Origin: Streptomyces sp. NBRC 109706 | GTDB taxonomy: Bacteria > Actinomycetota > Actinomycetes > Streptomycetales > Streptomycetaceae | NCBI RefSeq assembly: GCF_000974485.1 | Contig: NZ_BBOM01000007.1 | Span: 1-64,000, forward strand | DNA length: 64,000 nucleotides | Direction of reading: 5' to 3' | Part shown: one piece after another, positions 9,062 through 17,653 of the stretch | Layout: each line of letters opens with the position of its first letter | Numbering within the stretch: position 1 is the stretch's first letter | Program-made: the position numbers and the translations under genes | Notes under the pieces: model-generated | Database searches by the model: none | The model's input: only the letters and a program-made list of their open reading frames with translations | What the model was told of the DNA's origin: nothing

Positions 9062-11548
9062 TCAGGCGCGCATGACCTCGGGCTCGTGCCGACGGAGGAA
9101 CTTCATCACCAGCAGACCGCAGATGACGGCCAGCACCAGCAGGGCGCTGACGTCGAGCAGCCAGTACCCGGCCTCGTGCTTCCAGAGCGGGTCGGGATCG
9201 GGTGCGTCGGTCGGCGACGCCGTCAACGTGTTGAGGTCGACGGTGGTGCCGGTGCCGGCGAGGGCCCAACGGGACGGCATCAGCCAGGCCAGCTGTTCGA
9301 CGCCGAGGGTGCCGTGCACCTGGAAGAGGGCGCCGGTGAAGACCAGTTGGACCACGGAGATCATGACCAACAGCGGCATGGTCATCTCGGAGGTGCGGAC
9401 CAGCGCGGAGATGACCAGGCCGATCATCATCGAGGTGCAGCCCAGGGTCATGATCACCAGGCTCATCTCGATGGCCGGCGAGCTGGTGAAGAGCACGCCC
9501 TCCTCGGGCATCTCGCGCGGGGCGAGGCCGATGACGCAGAGGATCGAGCCCTGGAGCACGGTGACGATGCCGAGAACGAAGACCTTGGACATCAGGTAGG
9601 CGGAGCGGGAGAGGCCGACGGCCCGCTCTCGCTCGTAGATCACCCGTTCCTTGATCAGTTCCCGGACGGCGTTGGCCGCTCCGGAGAAGCACATGCCGAC
9701 CACCAGCACCAGCAGCACGATGCTGGCGTCGCCGTTGCGCAGCCCGTTCTCCACGGGGCCGTAGCCGAGCCCCGAGTCGGCCGGGATGGCGAGGCTGACC
9801 AGGCCCAGGATGACGGGCAGCGCGATGGTCAGGCCGAGGAACCCCTTGTCGGCGAGGATCACGGCGGAGTAGCGGCGCATCAGGGTCAGCACCTGGGAGC
9901 CCCAGGTCTGCGCCTTCTGCTGCATGGCGCCCATGGGATGGAACGCGGCCTGCGGCTGCACGGCGTCCAGGTCGGCCGCGTACATCTGGTAGTGCTGGGA
10001 GCCGCGCCAGCGGCCCATCCAGTCGTAGTCGCGGTAGTTCTCGAAGGCCGAGAAGACGTCCGCCCAGCTGTCGTAGCCGAAGAAGTTGAGCGCCTCGTCG
10101 GGCGGGCCGAAGTAGGCGACGCCGCCGCCGGGGGCCATCACCAGGACCCGGTCGCAGAGGCCGAGTTCGGCCACGGAGTGGGTGACGACCAGCACGGTGC
10201 GGCCGTCGTCGGCGAGCCCGCGCAGCAGCTTCATCACGTCCCGGTCCATGCCGGGGTCGAGGCCCGAGGTGGGCTCGTCGAGGAAGATCAGCGAGGGCTT
10301 GGTCAGCAGTTCGAGGGCGACCGAGACCCGCTTGCGCTGGCCGCCGGAGAGGGAGGAGATCCGCTTGTCGGCGTGTGGCACGAGCTTCAGCTCGGCCAGC
10401 ACCTCCTCGACCCGGTTGTCGCGCTCGGCGACCGCGACGTCGCCGGGGAACCGCAGCTGGGCGGCGAGCCGGAGCGCCTGCCGGATGGGCAGCGCGGTGT
10501 GCAGGATGTCGTCCTGCGGGACCAGTCCGATGCGGTGGCGCAGCTCGGCGAAGTGGGTGTAGAGGTTCCGGTGGTCGTAGAGCACCTCGCCGTAGGTCGC
10601 CGGACGGTAGCCGGTGAGCGCGCGCAGCAGTGTGGACTTGCCGGATCCGGACGGGCCGATCACGCCGATCAGCGACTTCTCCGGGACGCCGAAGGAGACG
10701 TCGTTGAGGATGGTCGTCTGCCCGTTGTTGACCTGCACGGTCAGATGGCGGGCGGAGAAGGAGACCTCACCGGTGTCGACGAACTCCTGCAGCTGGTTGC
10801 CCACCAGCCGGAAGGTGGAGTGGCCGATACCGACGGTGTCGTTGGGCCCGAGGCTGACCCGGCCGTTCTTGGGCAGCTGCTGACCGTTGACATAGGTGCC
10901 GTTGTGGCTGCCCAGGTCGTGGATCTCGAAGCTGCCGTCGGGATGGGCCAGGAACTCGGCGTGCAGCCGGGAGACCTGGAGGTCGGAGACCACCAGTTCG
11001 TTCTCCAGCGCACGACCGATGCGGGTGACCTGCCCCACGTTGAGCCGGTGCAGGCTGGTCGCGCCGTGGCTGCCGCCCCGCTGCTGGTCGCCGGGACCGC
11101 CGGAGGGCTGCTGTGCGGGCGGGCCGCCGGGCGGCTGGAACGGCGGCTGGTGCTGGGGCGGCGGCCCGCCCGCGGCGGCGACCGGGTCCGGACCCTGCTG
11201 GTAGGGCATCGCGGGGGCCTGCTGCGACTGGTAGGGCGCCGCGCCGCCCAGGGAGAACGCCAGGCGGGGCCCGTCGGTGGCGTTCCCCAGATGTATGACG
11301 GAGCCCGGCGCCAATGCCTGTTGCTGCACGCGCTGGCCCTGCGCGTAGGTCCCGTTGGTGCTGCCGTGGTCCTCCACCACCCAGCCCTGACCACCCCACC
11401 GCACGGTCGCGTGACGCCAGGACACGCGAGCGTCCTGAAGGACGAAGTCGCCCTGGGGATCTCTACCGAGGCTGTATGACCTGGTAGGGTCCAATGTCCA
11501 GATTTGACCGTTCAATTCGAGTACGAGTTCCGGCACTCCATGCCCCAC
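9062..11548 (-). CDS. FHA-domain ABC transporter (ATPase fused to ABC-2 permease)
   Basis: The 828-residue fusion contains, in order, an FHA domain (about 10-85: YSLGRDPQGDFVLQDARVSW), a Pro/Gln-rich linker (95-165), a second FHA domain (165-240: TRIGRALENELVVSDLQVSR), an ABC ATPase (270-500; Walker A GPSGSGKSTLL, signature LSGGQRKRVSVAL, Walker B LIFLDEPTSGLD), and an ABC-2 permease with about six membrane segments (580-815). FHA domains bind phosphothreonine, so Ser/Thr-kinase control is expected. GTG 11548 follows GGGGGAC; GTG 11536 (VPELVLELNG) is an alternative. Substrate unknown. Confidence 0.92.
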   Translation of the reverse strand: MGHGVPELVLELNGQIWTLDPTRSYSLGRDPQGDFVLQDARVSWRHATVRWGGQGWVVEDHGSTNGTYAQGQRVQQQALAPGSVIHLGNATDGPRLAFSLGGAAPYQSQQAPAMPYQQGPDPVAAAGGPPPQHQPPFQPPGGPPAQQPSGGPGDQQRGGSHGATSLHRLNVGQVTRIGRALENELVVSDLQVSRLHAEFLAHPDGSFEIHDLGSHNGTYVNGQQLPKNGRVSLGPNDTVGIGHSTFRLVGNQLQEFVDTGEVSFSARHLTVQVNNGQTTILNDVSFGVPEKSLIGVIGPSGSGKSTLLRALTGYRPATYGEVLYDHRNLYTHFAELRHRIGLVPQDDILHTALPIRQALRLAAQLRFPGDVAVAERDNRVEEVLAELKLVPHADKRISSLSGGQRKRVSVALELLTKPSLIFLDEPTSGLDPGMDRDVMKLLRGLADDGRTVLVVTHSVAELGLCDRVLVMAPGGGVAYFGPPDEALNFFGYDSWADVFSAFENYRDYDWMGRWRGSQHYQMYAADLDAVQPQAAFHPMGAMQQKAQTWGSQVLTLMRRYSAVILADKGFLGLTIALPVILGLVSLAIPADSGLGYGPVENGLRNGDASIVLLVLVVGMCFSGAANAVRELIKERVIYERERAVGLSRSAYLMSKVFVLGIVTVLQGSILCVIGLAPREMPEEGVLFTSSPAIEMSLVIMTLGCTSMMIGLVISALVRTSEMTMPLLVMISVVQLVFTGALFQVHGTLGVEQLAWLMPSRWALAGTGTTVDLNTLTASPTDAPDPDPLWKHEAGYWLLDVSALLVLAVICGLLVMKFLRRHEPEVMRA

Positions 11549-11808
11549 AAAGTTGTCCCCCGAGTGACCTCCGGCCGGAAGTCTAGGGATGGTTGAACAT
11601 CGTTGGGGAACTATTCCAGGCTCCGGCGCGAAACGGGAAGTCGCCCCCCGAAAGTCACCAAGCTGTCGCGAAGCGTGGGCTGCACCGTGACGTTGGACGC
11701 CGTCGCGGCGGGTTCCCGGAAGGTGTTCGCGCTGGCCGGACCGGGGGTGTCCGGCAGCCGGACCGTGCCGCCGCCGGCTCCTCGCGAGCCGCTAACGTTG
11801 GCCTCACC

Positions 11809-13017
11809 ATGACCTCCGTACACACGGCTGACCAGGAAACCCCCACGCTGCTGGTGAAGATCTTCGGCAGGGACCGCCCGGGGTTGACAGCTGGTCTCTT
11901 CCGCACGTTGGCCACCTTCCAGGTGGATGTGATCGACATCGAGCAGGTGGTCACCAGGGGACGGATCACGCTCTGCGTCCTCATCCGCCAGCCGGCCGGG
12001 AGCGGCGAGGGCGGGCTGCGGGCCACCGTGCACGCCTGGGCCGAGGGCGCCGGGCTGGCCGCCGAGATCATCTCCGGCACGGGCGACAACCCCTCGCGCG
12101 GCACCGGGCGCAGCCATGTGACGGTGCTGGGCAATCCGTTGACGGCCTCGACGACGGCCGCGGTGGCCGCCCGGATAGCGGCCACCGGCGGCAATATCGA
12201 CCGGATCTACCGGCTGGCCAAGTACCCGGTCACCGCCGTGGAGTTCGACGTGTCCGGGGTGCCGACCGAGGCGCTGCGCACCGCGTTGGCCAAGGAGGCG
12301 GCGGCCAGCGGGGTCGATATCGCCGTGGTGTCCTCCGGGCTGCAGCGCCGGGCGCCACGGCTGGTGGTGATGGACGTGGACTCCACGCTGATCCAGGACG
12401 AGGTGATCGAGCTGTTCGCCGCCCACGCGGGCTGCGAGGAGCAGGTCGCCGAGGTGACGGCCGCCGCGATGCGCGGCGAGTTGGACTTCGAGCAGTCGCT
12501 GCACCAGCGGGTGGCGTTGCTGGCGGGGCTCGACGAGTCGGTGGTCGACAAGGTCAGGGCCGAGGTCCGGCTCACCCCGGGCGCCAGGACCCTGATCCGC
12601 ACGCTGAAGCGGCTCGGCTGCCAGGTGGGCGTGGTCTCCGGCGGGTTCACCCAGGTCACCGACGCGCTGCGGGAGCACCTGGGTCTTGACTTCGCGGCCG
12701 CCAACACTCTTGAGGTGGTGGACGGGAAGCTCACCGGACGGGTCACCGGTGAGGTGGTGGACCGCCCGGGGAAGGCCACGCTGCTGCGCCGGTTCGCCGC
12801 CGAGGCGGGGGTGCCGCTCTCCCGGACGGTGGCCATCGGGGACGGCGCCAACGATCTGGACATGCTGAACGCGGCGGGCCTCGGGGTGGCGTTCAACGCC
12901 AAGCCACTGGTCCGCGAGGCCGCGCACACGGCCGTCACGGTGCCGTTTCTGGACACCGTGCTCTATCTGCTGGGCATCACCAGGGAAGAGGTGGAGGCGG
13001 CCGACGCGCAGGGCTGA
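11809..13017 (+). CDS. serB: phosphoserine phosphatase SerB
   Basis: This enzyme catalyses the last step of serine biosynthesis, hydrolysis of O-phosphoserine. The 402-residue protein has two N-terminal ACT regulatory domains (about 10-160) and a HAD phosphatase domain with motif I VVMDVDSTLI (catalytic Asp), motif II VGVVSGGFTQ and motif IV AIGDGANDLDML. The ATG at 11809 has no convincing Shine-Dalgarno, but TAACGT at 11793-11798 could be a -10, giving a very short leader. It converges with the sixA-like gene. Confidence 0.95.
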   Translation: MTSVHTADQETPTLLVKIFGRDRPGLTAGLFRTLATFQVDVIDIEQVVTRGRITLCVLIRQPAGSGEGGLRATVHAWAEGAGLAAEIISGTGDNPSRGTGRSHVTVLGNPLTASTTAAVAARIAATGGNIDRIYRLAKYPVTAVEFDVSGVPTEALRTALAKEAAASGVDIAVVSSGLQRRAPRLVVMDVDSTLIQDEVIELFAAHAGCEEQVAEVTAAAMRGELDFEQSLHQRVALLAGLDESVVDKVRAEVRLTPGARTLIRTLKRLGCQVGVVSGGFTQVTDALREHLGLDFAAANTLEVVDGKLTGRVTGEVVDRPGKATLLRRFAAEAGVPLSRTVAIGDGANDLDMLNAAGLGVAFNAKPLVREAAHTAVTVPFLDTVLYLLGITREEVEAADAQG

Positions 13018-13039
13018 ACGGTCGGCCCGGGCGGCCGGC

Positions 13040-13558
13040 TCAGTCGTGCGGCGTCCAGAAGGCGGTCAGCCGGGCCACGCCCGGCTCCACGGACTTCCAC
13101 GGCCCGGTCAGCGTCAACACGGCCTGGGCGGAGGTGGGGTAGCCGCTGGCGTGCATCCGGGCGCGGGTGTCCCCTTCGGCGGTGCCGGCGAGCAGGTCGG
13201 CGAGGGCGTGGGTGGTCGGGTTGTGGCCGACCACCAGCAGATCCCCGACCGCGTCGTCCACCTCGTTGAGCACGGCGATCACCTCGCCGGGGGACGCCTC
13301 GTAGAGCCGGTCGTCATAGGCGGTCCTGGGGCGGCTGGTCAGCTCGGAGGCGAAGAGCTTCCAGGTCTCGCGGGCGCGCACGGCGGTGGAGCAGAGAGTC
13401 AGGTCGGGGGTGATCCCGGCGTCCGCCAGCCACAGTCCGGCGGTGCGGGCGTCGTGCCGGCCCCGCTCGGCGAGCGGTCGGTCGTGGTCGGCGACCTCGG
13501 GCCAGTCGGCTTTGGCGTGTCGGAGAAGAACGATCCTGCGGGCAGCTTTGACGCTCAT
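13040..13558 (-). CDS. SixA-type phosphohistidine phosphatase
   Basis: The 172-residue histidine-phosphatase-superfamily protein has the RHG-type motif IVLLRHAKADWP (catalytic His) and a second conserved His in LLVVGHNPTTHALADLL. Length and motifs fit SixA proteins, which dephosphorylate phosphohistidine on signalling proteins; the substrate here is unknown. Confidence 0.88.
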   Translation of the reverse strand: MSVKAARRIVLLRHAKADWPEVADHDRPLAERGRHDARTAGLWLADAGITPDLTLCSTAVRARETWKLFASELTSRPRTAYDDRLYEASPGEVIAVLNEVDDAVGDLLVVGHNPTTHALADLLAGTAEGDTRARMHASGYPTSAQAVLTLTGPWKSVEPGVARLTAFWTPHD

Positions 13559-13644
13559 GTGCCCCAGCTTCGCACGAAACGCACCGGTGGGCGCGGGGCG
13601 TTGGGCATCCGCGCCGCCGCGCTCGGGCGTGATCTGTCGGCGGG

Positions 13645-13827
13645 TCAGAGCAGGGCGGAGTGCAGGTGCTCAAGGAACCTGGTGGCCGGCTCAAGACCGG
13701 TGGCGCTCTCGCTCTGGCCGCCGGCGGTGAGCAGCGCGAGCAGGGCGACAAAGACGGCGACCGGCAGGGCGACCGCCCACCAGCGCAGGCGGATCTCCTG
13801 GTCGGCGGACTGGGCGCGAGCGGTCAT
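13645..13827 (-). CDS. small single-pass membrane protein, hypothetical
   Basis: This 60-residue protein has one membrane helix (residues 17-36, WAVALPVAVFVALLALLTAG) and a short polar tail. ATG 13827 is preceded by a GGAG-containing stretch. It lies behind the sixA-like gene start on the same strand. I do not recognise a family. Confidence 0.6.
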   Translation of the reverse strand: MTARAQSADQEIRLRWWAVALPVAVFVALLALLTAGGQSESATGLEPATRFLEHLHSALL

Positions 13828-14002
13828 GACGCGGTCTCCATCCGTGGGGGGCGCGGGTGCGGCACGAATCCGCCGGTTGCGGGGCCTGCGCGATGACCAC
13901 GAATCTACGGACCCCGACGGCCGCGGCCCATCCGGTGAGCCACCCAGTCGTCCCTGAACCCAGCCCCCTAGGGGATGGTGGGGCTGGCCCCACCCCGACG
14001 GG

Positions 14003-14120
14003 TCAGGGCGAGGCGAGGGTGGCGATCACACCGATCACCACGGTGACGGCGAGCATGGCTCCCAGGATCAGCAGCAGGGAACGTTGGCCGTTGCGGGGGT
14101 TCGGATCAAGCACTGGCATG
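14003..14120 (-). pseudogene. SGM_5486-type transporter-associated small protein, apparent frameshift
   Basis: Families of this 37-38 residue one-helix protein (recalled as MPVLDPNPxNGQR... then a membrane helix) sit directly behind CynX/NimT-type MFS genes. Here ATG 14120 reads MPVLDPK, then the frame shifts by one base at the run gggggttt (14095-14102); the next frame continues RNGQRSLLLILGAMLAVTVVIGVIATLASP to a TGA at 14003. One fewer T restores the whole protein. Alternatively TTG 14110 could start a 35-residue intact form (MIRNPRNGQRS) without a good ribosome site. Either a sequencing error, a recent mutation, or a start shift. Confidence 0.55.
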
Positions 14121-14135
14121 ACACCAGTCTCGCAC

Positions 14136-15419
14136 TCAGTGACCGTCCTCCACACAGCGGTCCCGACCGGCGAGCACCCCACAGGTGATCTGGGCCAGCA
14201 GCAGACAGGTCATCAGCAGCAGCGGCGCGTCCCAACCGCCGGTGGCCTCGTTGAGCGCGCCGACCAACAGCGGGCCCGGCACGGACAGCAGATAGCCGAC
14301 GCTCTGCGCGAACGCGGAGAGCCGGATCACCCCGGGGCCGGAGCGGGAACGGAGGCCGATCATCACCAGCGCCACCGTGAAGGCGGCGTTGCCGACGCCG
14401 AGCAGCACCGCCCACAGCCAGGCGCCGCCGGCCGGCGCGAGCCAGAGGCCCAGATAACCGGCCAGCGAGCACAGGCCGATGGCGATCACCAGCGGGCCCT
14501 GGCTGCGCATCCGGGTCGCGATCGCGGGAATCAGAAAGCTCAGCGGCGCGCTCAGCCCCATGACGAGGGCCAGCAACAGCCCGGCGGTGCCGGCGGAGAC
14601 CCCGGCGTCGCGGTAGATCTGGGGAAGCCAGCCCATGGTGATGTAGGCGGCGGTGGCCTGCAGGCCGAAGAACACGGCCAGCGCCCAGGCGGTCCGGGAA
14701 CGCCGCATCCGGGGCGGCGGCGCGGTGGCCACCGTGGCCCTGCCGGGGAGGGGGTCCCGGCGGGCGGCGCGGCTCCTGGCCCGTCGCAGCAGCACGGCCC
14801 AGGGGATGAGCGCGAGCGCCGCCAGCACGGCCCAACCGGCAAGGCCGGCACGCCAGTTGCCGCCGACCGCGCGGGCGAGCGGGATAGTGCAGGCGGCCGC
14901 CGCCGAGGTGCCGACGGCCAGACCCATGGAGTAGAGGCCGGTGACCGGCCCGATCCGGTCCGGGAAGAAGCGTTTGACCAGCACCGGCATCAGCACGTTG
15001 CCGACCGCGATGCCGCCCAGCGCCAGCGCGCTGGTGGCCAGGAAGACGACGGTGTTGCCGGCCAGGGCGCGCAGTCCGAGGCCCACGCTGATCGTGCAGA
15101 GCCCGAGCACCACGATCCGCACCGGCCCGAAGCGGCCGGCGAGCCGGGGCGCGGCGAACCCGAAGACAGCGAAGCAGAGCGCGGGCACGGAGGTGAGCAG
15201 GCCGGCGACGGTGGCGTTCATCCCCAGGTCGGCGCGGACCTCGGCGAGGACGGGGCCGAGCCCGGAGATGGCGGGTCGGAGGTTGATGGCGGTGAGCACC
15301 AGTGCGAGAGCGATCAGCCAACGGCCGGCGGTCGCCGGGGCGACGGGATGGCCGGGCTGTGCTCGTTCGACGACCGCGGCGGCTCGGCGCAGAGTACGGT
15401 CAGTCCGCGTGGGTCCCAT
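14136..15419 (-). CDS. MFS transporter, CynX/NimT family
   Basis: The 427-residue protein has about 12 membrane segments. The first is WLIALALVLTAINLRPAISG, whose NLRPAI...LGPVLAE motif is typical of CynX/NimT carriers. A TATGAT -10 (15426-15431 on the minus strand) ends 7 bases before the ATG at 15419, so a leaderless transcript beginning at this ATG is likely and decides the start over the upstream GTG 15458 and ATG 15431. Transcribed divergently from a GntR regulator, which probably controls it. Substrate unknown; relatives move cyanate or nitroimidazoles. Confidence 0.9.
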   Translation of the reverse strand: MGPTRTDRTLRRAAAVVERAQPGHPVAPATAGRWLIALALVLTAINLRPAISGLGPVLAEVRADLGMNATVAGLLTSVPALCFAVFGFAAPRLAGRFGPVRIVVLGLCTISVGLGLRALAGNTVVFLATSALALGGIAVGNVLMPVLVKRFFPDRIGPVTGLYSMGLAVGTSAAAACTIPLARAVGGNWRAGLAGWAVLAALALIPWAVLLRRARSRAARRDPLPGRATVATAPPPRMRRSRTAWALAVFFGLQATAAYITMGWLPQIYRDAGVSAGTAGLLLALVMGLSAPLSFLIPAIATRMRSQGPLVIAIGLCSLAGYLGLWLAPAGGAWLWAVLLGVGNAAFTVALVMIGLRSRSGPGVIRLSAFAQSVGYLLSVPGPLLVGALNEATGGWDAPLLLMTCLLLAQITCGVLAGRDRCVEDGH

Positions 15420-15424
15420 GAACC

Positions 15425-15446
15425 TCATCATAGAATCATGGGATGA
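15425..15446. promoter_or_regulatory. MFS promoter and possible GntR operator
   Basis: TCATC...GATGA arms (15425-15429 and 15442-15446) flank ATCAT direct repeats and overlap the TATGAT -10 of the MFS gene. Position in a GntR/MFS divergent region suggests autoregulation and control of the transporter. The arms are short, so the site is tentative. Confidence 0.35.
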
Positions 15447-15494
15447 ATCCACGTTCACGGGCTGGGCCCGTGGACGTCGGCATCGGGGAGAGTC

Positions 15495-16160
15495 ATGTCA
15501 CTGACCGCGCCGCGTCGCGCAGCGTTGGCGGACCAGGTGATCAGCCAACTGCGCCTGCAGATCACCTCGGGCGAATGGCCCGTCGGATCACGCATTCCGA
15601 CGGAGCCCGAGCTGGTGGAACAGCTCGGTGTGGCCAGGAACACGGTGCGCGAGGCGATCAGGGCGCTGGCACACAACGGGCTGCTGGACATCCGGCAGGG
15701 CTCGGGCACCTATGTGGCGGCGACCAGCGAACTGGCCGGCGTGATGCACCGGAGGTTCGCCGGGGCACAGGCCAGGGACGTCGCCGAGGTGCGCAGCACG
15801 CTGGAGGCGTCCGCCGCCCGGCTGGCGGCGCGGCGCCGAACGCCGCGCGAGCTACGGCAGTTGGAGACCCTGCTGGCCCGCAGGGAGGCGGCCTGGGCCA
15901 CCGGCGACGTCGAGCGCTTCGTCGAGGCGGACGCCACCTTCCACATGGCCGTGGTGCAGACCTCGCACAACGAGGTGCTGACGGCGCTCTACGCCGATCT
16001 CGGCGCCGTGGTCAGGACGTTTTTGCGCCATGATGTGGGCGACGAACTGCGCCCCGCCGACCATGTCGACCACGGCCGCCTCCTCACCGCCATCCGCGCC
16101 GCCGACGCGGAGACGGCTGCCGCCGAAGCGGGCTCCTACGCACTCGTCTGCCACCGCTGA
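15495..16160 (+). CDS. GntR-family regulator, FadR (FCD) subgroup
   Basis: The 221-residue regulator has an N-terminal winged helix (about 8-75: LADQVISQLRLQITSGEWPV, LGVARNTVREAIRALAHNG, IRQGSGTYV) and a C-terminal FCD helical domain (90-215) with the metal-ligand pattern D...H (EADATFHMAVV) and later His residues. ATG 15495 follows GGGGAGAG. Likely controls the divergent MFS gene. Confidence 0.92.
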   Translation: MSLTAPRRAALADQVISQLRLQITSGEWPVGSRIPTEPELVEQLGVARNTVREAIRALAHNGLLDIRQGSGTYVAATSELAGVMHRRFAGAQARDVAEVRSTLEASAARLAARRRTPRELRQLETLLARREAAWATGDVERFVEADATFHMAVVQTSHNEVLTALYADLGAVVRTFLRHDVGDELRPADHVDHGRLLTAIRAADAETAAAEAGSYALVCHR

Positions 16161-16362
16161 TCGTTGCACTGGCCACCCGGTGCGCTGGCCGCGCCGGCCG
16201 GGCGGGTCCCGCCTGCCCCTGCCAGGGGCAGGGCGTGCCGCCAACCATGCGGTCCGATCCCTCCGTTGAACGGAAACGACCACCGGCCGCACCATCGCCC
16301 CCGGCGGACCGACCGGGTCGAACGTCGGCCCCGTCCGGCGGCCCGAACGAGCCAAGCGAACG

Positions 16363-16460
16363 CCGACCGCACGCTCCCAACGCCCCCGGCGAACCAACCG
16401 GACTGAAGTCCGAGCCGACACTGGCCCAAACCGGGCGGAACAGACGTCAGGCGACCACCG
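16363..16460. repeat. intergenic direct repeat, copy 1
   Basis: Begins CCGACCGCACGCTCCCAACG and runs to about 16460. A second copy begins at 16591. The first 37 bases are almost identical; the rest diverges to roughly 80-85% by eye. Confidence 0.75.
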
Positions 16461-16590
16461 GCAAACCGACCGGACCGGAGCCCGCGCGAACGCCCCCCAC
16501 GGCCCGAGCGGGCCAACCAACCCGACCGCCGGCCGCGCCCGTTGAGCCGAGGGAACCAGCCGCCCCCGGCAACACGGCCGGAAGGGGACA

Positions 16591-16689
16591 CCGACCGCAC
16601 GCTCCCAACGCCCCCGGCGAACCAACCAGACTGAAGACCAAGCCAACACCGGCCCAACCCGGGCCGGAACAGACATCAGGCGAACACAG
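16591..16689. repeat. intergenic direct repeat, copy 2
   Basis: Begins CCGACCGCACGCTCCCAACG as copy 1, 228 bases downstream of it. Differences are mostly single-base substitutions (for example ACCGG versus ACCAG after GCGAACCA), suggesting an old local duplication. Confidence 0.75.
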
Positions 16690-16871
16690 GCCGCAGGCCG
16701 CACCCGGTGGGTCCGGTTGCCCGGCCGGGGTGGGCGTCGAACGTCAAACAGCGGCCCTGGCCTGGCCGGGGCCGGGGAAAAGCCCCAGCCCTGGCCGGGC
16801 CGGAGGGCAAGGAGAACCCCCGGCCCGGGGGTGGTGGCGGTCAGGCCGGGTGCGCGGGCACGCGGGTGGCG

Positions 16872-17651
16872 TCACGCTCCCATCATGTGGACGCCGCCGT
16901 CGACGTGGACGATCTCGCCCGTGGTCTTGGGGAACCAGTCCGACAGCAGGGCGGCGACGCCGCGCGCGGCCGGCTCCGGGTCGGCGAGGTCCCAGCCGAT
17001 GGGGGCGCGGCTGTTCCACACGTCGGCCAGTTCCTCGAAGCCGGGGATGGACTTGGCCGCCATCGACTTGATCGGGCCGGCGGAGACCAGGTTGACCCGG
17101 ACGTTCCGGTCTCCCAGGTCCCGTGCCAGATAGCGGCAGGTGGCCTCAAGGGCGGCCTTGGAGACGCCCATCCAGTCGTACTTGGGCCAGGCGACCTGGG
17201 CGTCGAAGTCCATGCCCACGACCGACCCGCCGCGCTGTTCCAGCAGCGGCAGCAGCGCGATCGTCAGCGACTTCAGGGAGTAGGCGGAGACCTCGACGGC
17301 CGTGGCGACCGACTCCCACTCGGTGTTGAGGAAGTTGCCGCCGAGCGCGTCCTGCGGGGCGAAGGCGATGGAGTGCACCACGCCGTCCAGGCCGACGCCC
17401 GCGCCGAGGTGTTCGCGGACCTGGTCGGCGAGCCCGGCGAGATGCTCCTTGTTCTGGACGTCGAGCTCGATCACCGGCGCCGGCTTGGGGAGCCGCCTGG
17501 CGATCCGCTGCACCAGGGAGAGCCGGCCGAAGCCGGTGAGCACCACCTCGGCGCCCTCCTCCTGGGCCAGCCTGGCGGTGTGGAAGGCGATCGAGGACTC
17601 GGTGAGAACGCCGGTGACCAGGATCCGCTTGCCCGCGAGAAGTCCACTCAT
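16872..17651 (-). CDS. fabI: enoyl-ACP reductase (NADH), FabI/InhA type
   Basis: Reduces trans-2-enoyl-ACP in the last step of each type II fatty-acid elongation cycle. The 259-residue SDR has VTGVLTESSIAFHTARLAQE (the InhA-like Rossmann entry), LDGVVHSIAFAP, and catalytic Tyr/Lys in YDWMGVSKAALEA. AGPIKSMAAKSIPGF is characteristic. ATG 17651 is two bases after the fabG stop, so fabG-fabI form an operon. Confidence 0.95.
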   Translation of the reverse strand: MSGLLAGKRILVTGVLTESSIAFHTARLAQEEGAEVVLTGFGRLSLVQRIARRLPKPAPVIELDVQNKEHLAGLADQVREHLGAGVGLDGVVHSIAFAPQDALGGNFLNTEWESVATAVEVSAYSLKSLTIALLPLLEQRGGSVVGMDFDAQVAWPKYDWMGVSKAALEATCRYLARDLGDRNVRVNLVSAGPIKSMAAKSIPGFEELADVWNSRAPIGWDLADPEPAARGVAALLSDWFPKTTGEIVHVDGGVHMMGA

Positions 17652-17653
17652 GC

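Larger units (their letters stand above)
16161..16871. other. 711-base intergenic region with degenerate repeats, no gene
   Basis: Several long open frames exist on both strands here but are Pro/Arg/Gly-rich, shift between frames and have no credible start or codon pattern. The stretch contains two related ~98-base repeats (see separate entries) plus weaker relatives sharing GCCCCCGGCGRACCRACCGG near 16290-16320. Near 16757-16803 a G+C-rich inverted repeat around AAAAG may end the fabI transcript. Confidence 0.6.

Noticed and set aside
9011..11479. 822-codon plus-strand frame over the FHA-ABC gene
   Set aside because: Antisense shadow of a gene with unmistakable FHA and ABC motifs.
15852..16703. 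283-codon minus-strand frame with internal repeats in the spacer before fabI
   Set aside because: Its repeats (LVRRGRWERAVGV twice) simply reflect the DNA repeat, its start lies inside the GntR gene, and composition is Arg/Gly/Val-rich without a ribosome site.
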